From: Watersipora subatra
Taxonomy: Eukaryota > Bryozoa > Gymnolaemata > Cheilostomatida > Watersiporidae
Direction: 5' to 3'
Length of the DNA: 64,000 nt
Assembly (NCBI RefSeq): GCF_963576615.1
Contig: NC_088709.1
Location: 76,924,538 to 76,988,537 of the forward strand
The position numbers and the translations under genes were made by a program. Shown here piece after piece: positions 60,290 to 64,000 of this stretch (positions are counted from its first letter, which is position 1; each line of letters opens with the position of its first letter). The notes under the pieces were generated by a model. The model was not told where the DNA came from, did no database searches, and saw only the letters and a list, made by a program, of their open reading frames with translations.

Positions 60290-61930
60290 TTTAGCCCATC
60301 CTTGGTCCTCCACATTGTTTGGTTACTCTGTCACATTTGGTGCAGTCGTGGCATGGCCTCCTTGATAACCCATCAGCGTTCCCATGTTTGCTCCCTGGTC
60401 GATGCTCTATGGCAAAGGTGAAACGCTCAAGATCTTTAACCATCTTGCAACTTGGGCAGAAGGCGTAATCCTCCTGCATAACCATAAAAGTGAAGCATGA
60501 TCAGTACGAATTTTTAACTCTTTACCATACAAATATGGACGAAAATGAGCAACAGCTTTAACAACAGCTAACAGTTCTCTTCTAGTCACACAATATTTTT
60601 GCTGCGCACGTGACAAAGCACGACTATAATAGGATATTACCCGTTCCTGGCCATCTTGGATTTAAGACAAAACTGCACCAACCCCATTAAGAGAAGCATC
60701 TGTGTCCAGAATATAGTCAAGGGCCGGGTTTGGATAACCCAGAACTGGGGCCGTCAGTAGCGACTGCTTCAGTATGTTAAAAGCTGCATGGCACTCTTCA
60801 GTCCATTCAAACTTGGCTGTTCTACTGGTTAGCTTTGTCAGTGGTCGGGCTTTGTTGGCAAAGTCCTAGACATACTGACGATAGTAACCAACAGTCCCAA
60901 GAAAAGATTGTAGCTCGGTCACAGTCTTTGGAGATGGCCAAGTAGCAACAGCAAATATTTTCTTTGGACCAGTCGCTACACCATTACTACTAACTATATG
61001 TCCCAAATATGCCACTTCTTCTTGAAAGAGATGGCATTTGGGTGGCTTAAGCTTGAGCTTGGCTGATCGAAGCTGAGATAGGACCTCTTCAAGGTTGAGG
61101 TAATGTTCTTCGAAGCTGTTACCCATGACTATAACATCGTCTAGATATGGCAGCAAAGTCTTCCAATGCAGTCCTTGTAACACTTGCTCCATCATTCGTT
61201 GAAATGTTGCCGGAGCTGCCGTCAAACCAAATGGCAAGACTTTCCATCTCCGCAGGCCTTCTCTAGTGCAAAATGCCGACTTTCTTTAGCATCTTCATCT
61301 AATGGTATTTGCCAATAGCCGCTCATGAGATCCAGTGTGGAGAACAGTTTGCTGCCAGCCAAGGCCTCCAGACTTTTATCTATACGAGGCAGGGGTGAGC
61401 ATCATGGACTGTAATAGCATTTAATGTGCGATAGTCAATGCAAAACTTCCAGCTGCCATCTTTCTTTTTCACGAGTACAACAGGAGAGCTCCATGCTTCA
61501 TATGCAAGCTCAATAAAACCTTGCTTTGACAACTCGTGAACTTGCTTGCTGACCTCGGCTTCTTTCTCCACCCCTAAACGTCTTGGAGCCTGTTTAATTG
61601 GCTTTGACATCGCCTTAACAGGGATAGAATGTTTGATTAAAGAAGTCAGTCCTTGATCAGAGTCACCTTTCGAAAAGACATCACTGAAGCTATGCAACAA
61701 CTTGGCAATCGCTTTGCGTTGCGAAAGATGAGAACATGCCTCAGTTGCCTCTTCATATAGGCTCTCCAAGTGAGATGGAATAGCAGAGATATTTTCATCT
61801 GAGACACGCTTCCTGTGGTTCCCATCCATCATATGAACAGATGAATTGACAATCTGTCCCTTCTCTAAGCTGACACACTGCCCTATAATAGATCCAGCAT
61901 TAAGATGACATACTTGCATTGCAGGATTAA
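60290..61930 (-). pseudogene. Second Gypsy element: RT and RNase H, broken
   Basis: The reverse transcriptase N-terminal part is at 61380-61919 (SSPVVLVKKKDGSWKF), the C-terminal part at 60866-61237 (MPFGLTAAPATFQRMM, PYLDDVIVMG, FLGTVGYYRQY); the frame is lost between them at about 61240-61380. RNase H at 60407-60780 has a stop at about 60663 and later continues with TRRELLAVVKAV and IRTDHASL. A linker region of unclear role is at 59826-60248. Confidence 0.88.
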
Positions 61931-62063
61931 TGCATCTAACAAAAAATTTCCTACACTAGCAGCAATAGCTATGCCATGCTTGGCCGCAACTCTGGTGTTT
62001 CCTACTATGCCAACAGGGGTACAAATGTTATTTAACAACCGACACTGAACCAACTGTTCAGAT

Positions 62064-62740
62064 CTAGCAGGAAGATTCATTAGCAATTACCTGTACTCTA
62101 CTAACAAAATCTATACCACGCTGGTTGGTGCATCTAAGGTGTTTACTATTCATCACAACAGTAGAGTCTAAACAACTAACTAGACAATTATGGCTTACTA
62201 AAAAGGGCATTCCAAGTATAGCTTCTGGCTCAATATCTGCAACAACAAAGTCTAATTCGATTGGTTCTGAGCTTAATCTGCCAGCTAATTTTATCTGTCC
62301 ATAAAAGTTCAAACCAGATCCATCTGCCAGAGTGTCTGTAGTGTGTTAAAATGCCAGCAATCCACCAAGAAACTTCCATGGCAGCCTATCAAACATTCTC
62401 CTTGCCAGCAAGTTGAGGGTACATCCACTATTTACTAAATAGTGTACTGAACAGCCCTCAACTTTTCTTGGAATATAGAGTGCAAAAGCAGTGGCTGCAA
62501 AATTTATACAAGGATGCTCTGCATCAACCTTAGTACTGCAAATAGATTGACCTACCGGAGGGTTCGCGGCATCTCCAGAGCAATGAAGAGGCAAGGGAAG
62601 CAAATCAGGTTTCATAATGATTGGTTTTAATTGTGACAACTCACCAGGACTGTCTGGTTGGCTCACCCTTGTTTCTCTCCTGCCCTGCCTATTTGGCTTT
62701 CTGTAACGGGTATCTGACACCGGTCCACCCACTTTACCCG
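62064..62740 (-). pseudogene. Second Gypsy element: protease region
   Basis: Two frames hold the retropepsin region: LVNSGCTLNLL at about 62415-62450 and ELDFVVADIEPEAILGMPFL at about 62190-62250. The usual catalytic triad Asp-Ser-Gly is Asn-Ser-Gly here, so the protease would be inactive even without the stop between the two pieces at about 62346. Confidence 0.75.
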
Positions 62741-62749
62741 TAATCTTAG

Positions 62750-63853
62750 GAGTGAACCTTGCTAGTTTTCTTGATTAGGGTTTGTGGATGGTGGTGGTCT
62801 TTTCTTCCTTAATGTACAACTCCGCATCAGATGGGAAGAGTCTCCACATATGAACCAACATCTGGCTCTACGAGACTAGACATTGGTTGTGTCAACACAT
62901 TTTTGCTCTAGAGCAGCAATCCGGGCAGACTGATCTTTTATCAGCTTTGTCTGTTTTTCCAGTTCTAATGACATGGAAAATAGAGCCGTAGCCAGATCCG
63001 TTTCAGAGTTGTCTTTTGCAGCTTTGCCACTAATACCGCTTGGATTATCTATTTGGGTAACTCTTGGAGGATTTCTAGTTCTTGAGGGCTGTACTGGTTG
63101 ACGCCCAGCTATTTCATAATGTCTTGCTGCAGTTATGGCTTCCTCCAGATTTAAAGCCTTGACCAGCAGCAGGTGCCGCCGAAGTGCAGGGTCATCCATG
63201 GCTCGCTGGAAGTGTTCTAAGGCCATCTCATTCTCGACAGCACACCCAAAGATCACCATAGGCTAACGTCGACAGCCTCTCTACTCTGTTACTCAACGAT
63301 AGGTAATCTTCTCCTGCTCGTCGGTTTAAATAGTGCAGCTGTTCTCTTGCTTTAGATGCAGACAGTCCGAACATCTGTAGTAGCTTCATATTTACTTCAG
63401 CAACCGTTTCAGCTCTTCCACAGCCTTTGGCTGTTTGCTCTTAGCAGGATTTTAGTTGTATTAGTACGACTCGGTCATCCCATCGGCTTACGTCACAAAT
63501 TTAAGTAAATTGTTGTATAAATAAGTTTACATTTCCATGCCCATCAAAGTGTGGTAACCTGAGATCCACTCGACCACTGAGTGTAGAGTTAGGAACCTCA
63601 GCCTTCTTATTACAGACTTGGTCTAGTTGTCTTTTGAGTGTGCGCAACAACTCTTGGGTAGACCAACAACTATCACCCTTCTCTGAAGCAGGCTCGACCA
63701 ACCTGGTTGACTGTAGCTGCTCCGTTGGTCGGAGAGTGGAAACAGTAGAATGTGCCAAATTGTGGAGTCCTTCTGCTGCTGAAGAAGATATGCGACTGCT
63801 GGCAGCCTGTCTGTCCTGCAGTTCCAACACATATTTCTGGTAATTATCGTCAA
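62750..63853 (-). pseudogene. Second Gypsy element: gag with zinc knuckle
   Basis: The gag start is near 63830 (MLELQDRQAA) and includes RLPHFDGHGNVNLFIQQFT, a common Gypsy gag block, with a break at 63501. A further gag part at 62876-63259 carries EHFQRAMDDPALRRHLL. A knuckle-like CWFICGDSSHLMRSC lies at about 62823-62870 in another frame; its first spacing is three residues instead of two. Stops and shifts separate the pieces. Confidence 0.75.
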
Positions 63854-63864
63854 TGAAGTGACGT

Positions 63865-63908
63865 TACATCAGTACACGTTGATGATCCCATCAACGTGTA
63901 CTGATGTA
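63865..63908. repeat. 20-bp perfect hairpin upstream of gag
   Basis: TACATCAGTACACGTTGATG (63865-63884), loop ATCC, then its exact inverted copy (63889-63908). It lies just upstream, in the sense of the element, of the gag ORF start. Confidence 0.92.
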
Positions 63909-64000
63909 TCGGAGGGCATGATTTGCTTTGGCTGTTTCTCATCAGTATCAGTAAATGGATTAGTCGCATCCAAGAATGGCTTACTTATGGCAGAAATGGA

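Overview
This is a window of animal nuclear genome. It is AT-rich, has spliced genes with GT-AG introns, many minisatellites, tRNA-derived SINEs, TIR transposons and decayed LTR retrotransposons. No feature is bacterial. The three host genes (puromycin-sensitive aminopeptidase, a Bar-type homeobox gene, GCNA) are metazoan. The repeat-rich, Gypsy-rich character suggests a marine invertebrate, perhaps a lophotrochozoan, but the species cannot be fixed from the sequence.

Layout. (1) 1-3.6 kb: dispersed repeats, SINEs and two minisatellites. (2) 3607-14815, + strand: the C-terminal 596 codons of a puromycin-sensitive aminopeptidase in 11 exons; upstream exons are not in the window. Its introns hold several minisatellites and a TA-flanked transposon with a TTAA-flanked MITE nested inside. 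(3) 17.9-19.8 kb, + strand: a small divergent BarH-like homeobox gene in three exons. (4) 20867-45193, - strand: a 24-kb GCNA gene (SprT-like germline protein). I reconstructed 17 coding exons whose splice phases all agree and whose total is exactly 625 codons. The introns are filled with minisatellites, including a roughly 6-kb 37-bp array inside the SprT domain, and with transposons. (5) 45.2-64 kb: a transposon graveyard holding hAT elements, a hAT transposase relic with a hAT-like foldback MITE inside it, a Gypsy RT relic, a + strand Gypsy pol with stops and frameshifts, a - strand retroelement pol with one in-frame stop, and a - strand Gypsy gag-pol with many breaks.

The host genes look functionally unrelated: a cytosolic peptidase, a developmental transcription factor and a germline genome-stability protein. 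The homeobox gene and GCNA are tail to tail.

The most unusual theme is the relation of tandem repeats to exons and to transposons. Several minisatellites run into 3' splice sites; in the aminopeptidase a 54-bp array repeats the acceptor together with the first codons of the exon, in frame. Four minisatellites have been split by transposons. I saw no convincing novel multi-gene system. The splice-site minisatellites and the nested hAT insertion are the observations most worth following.
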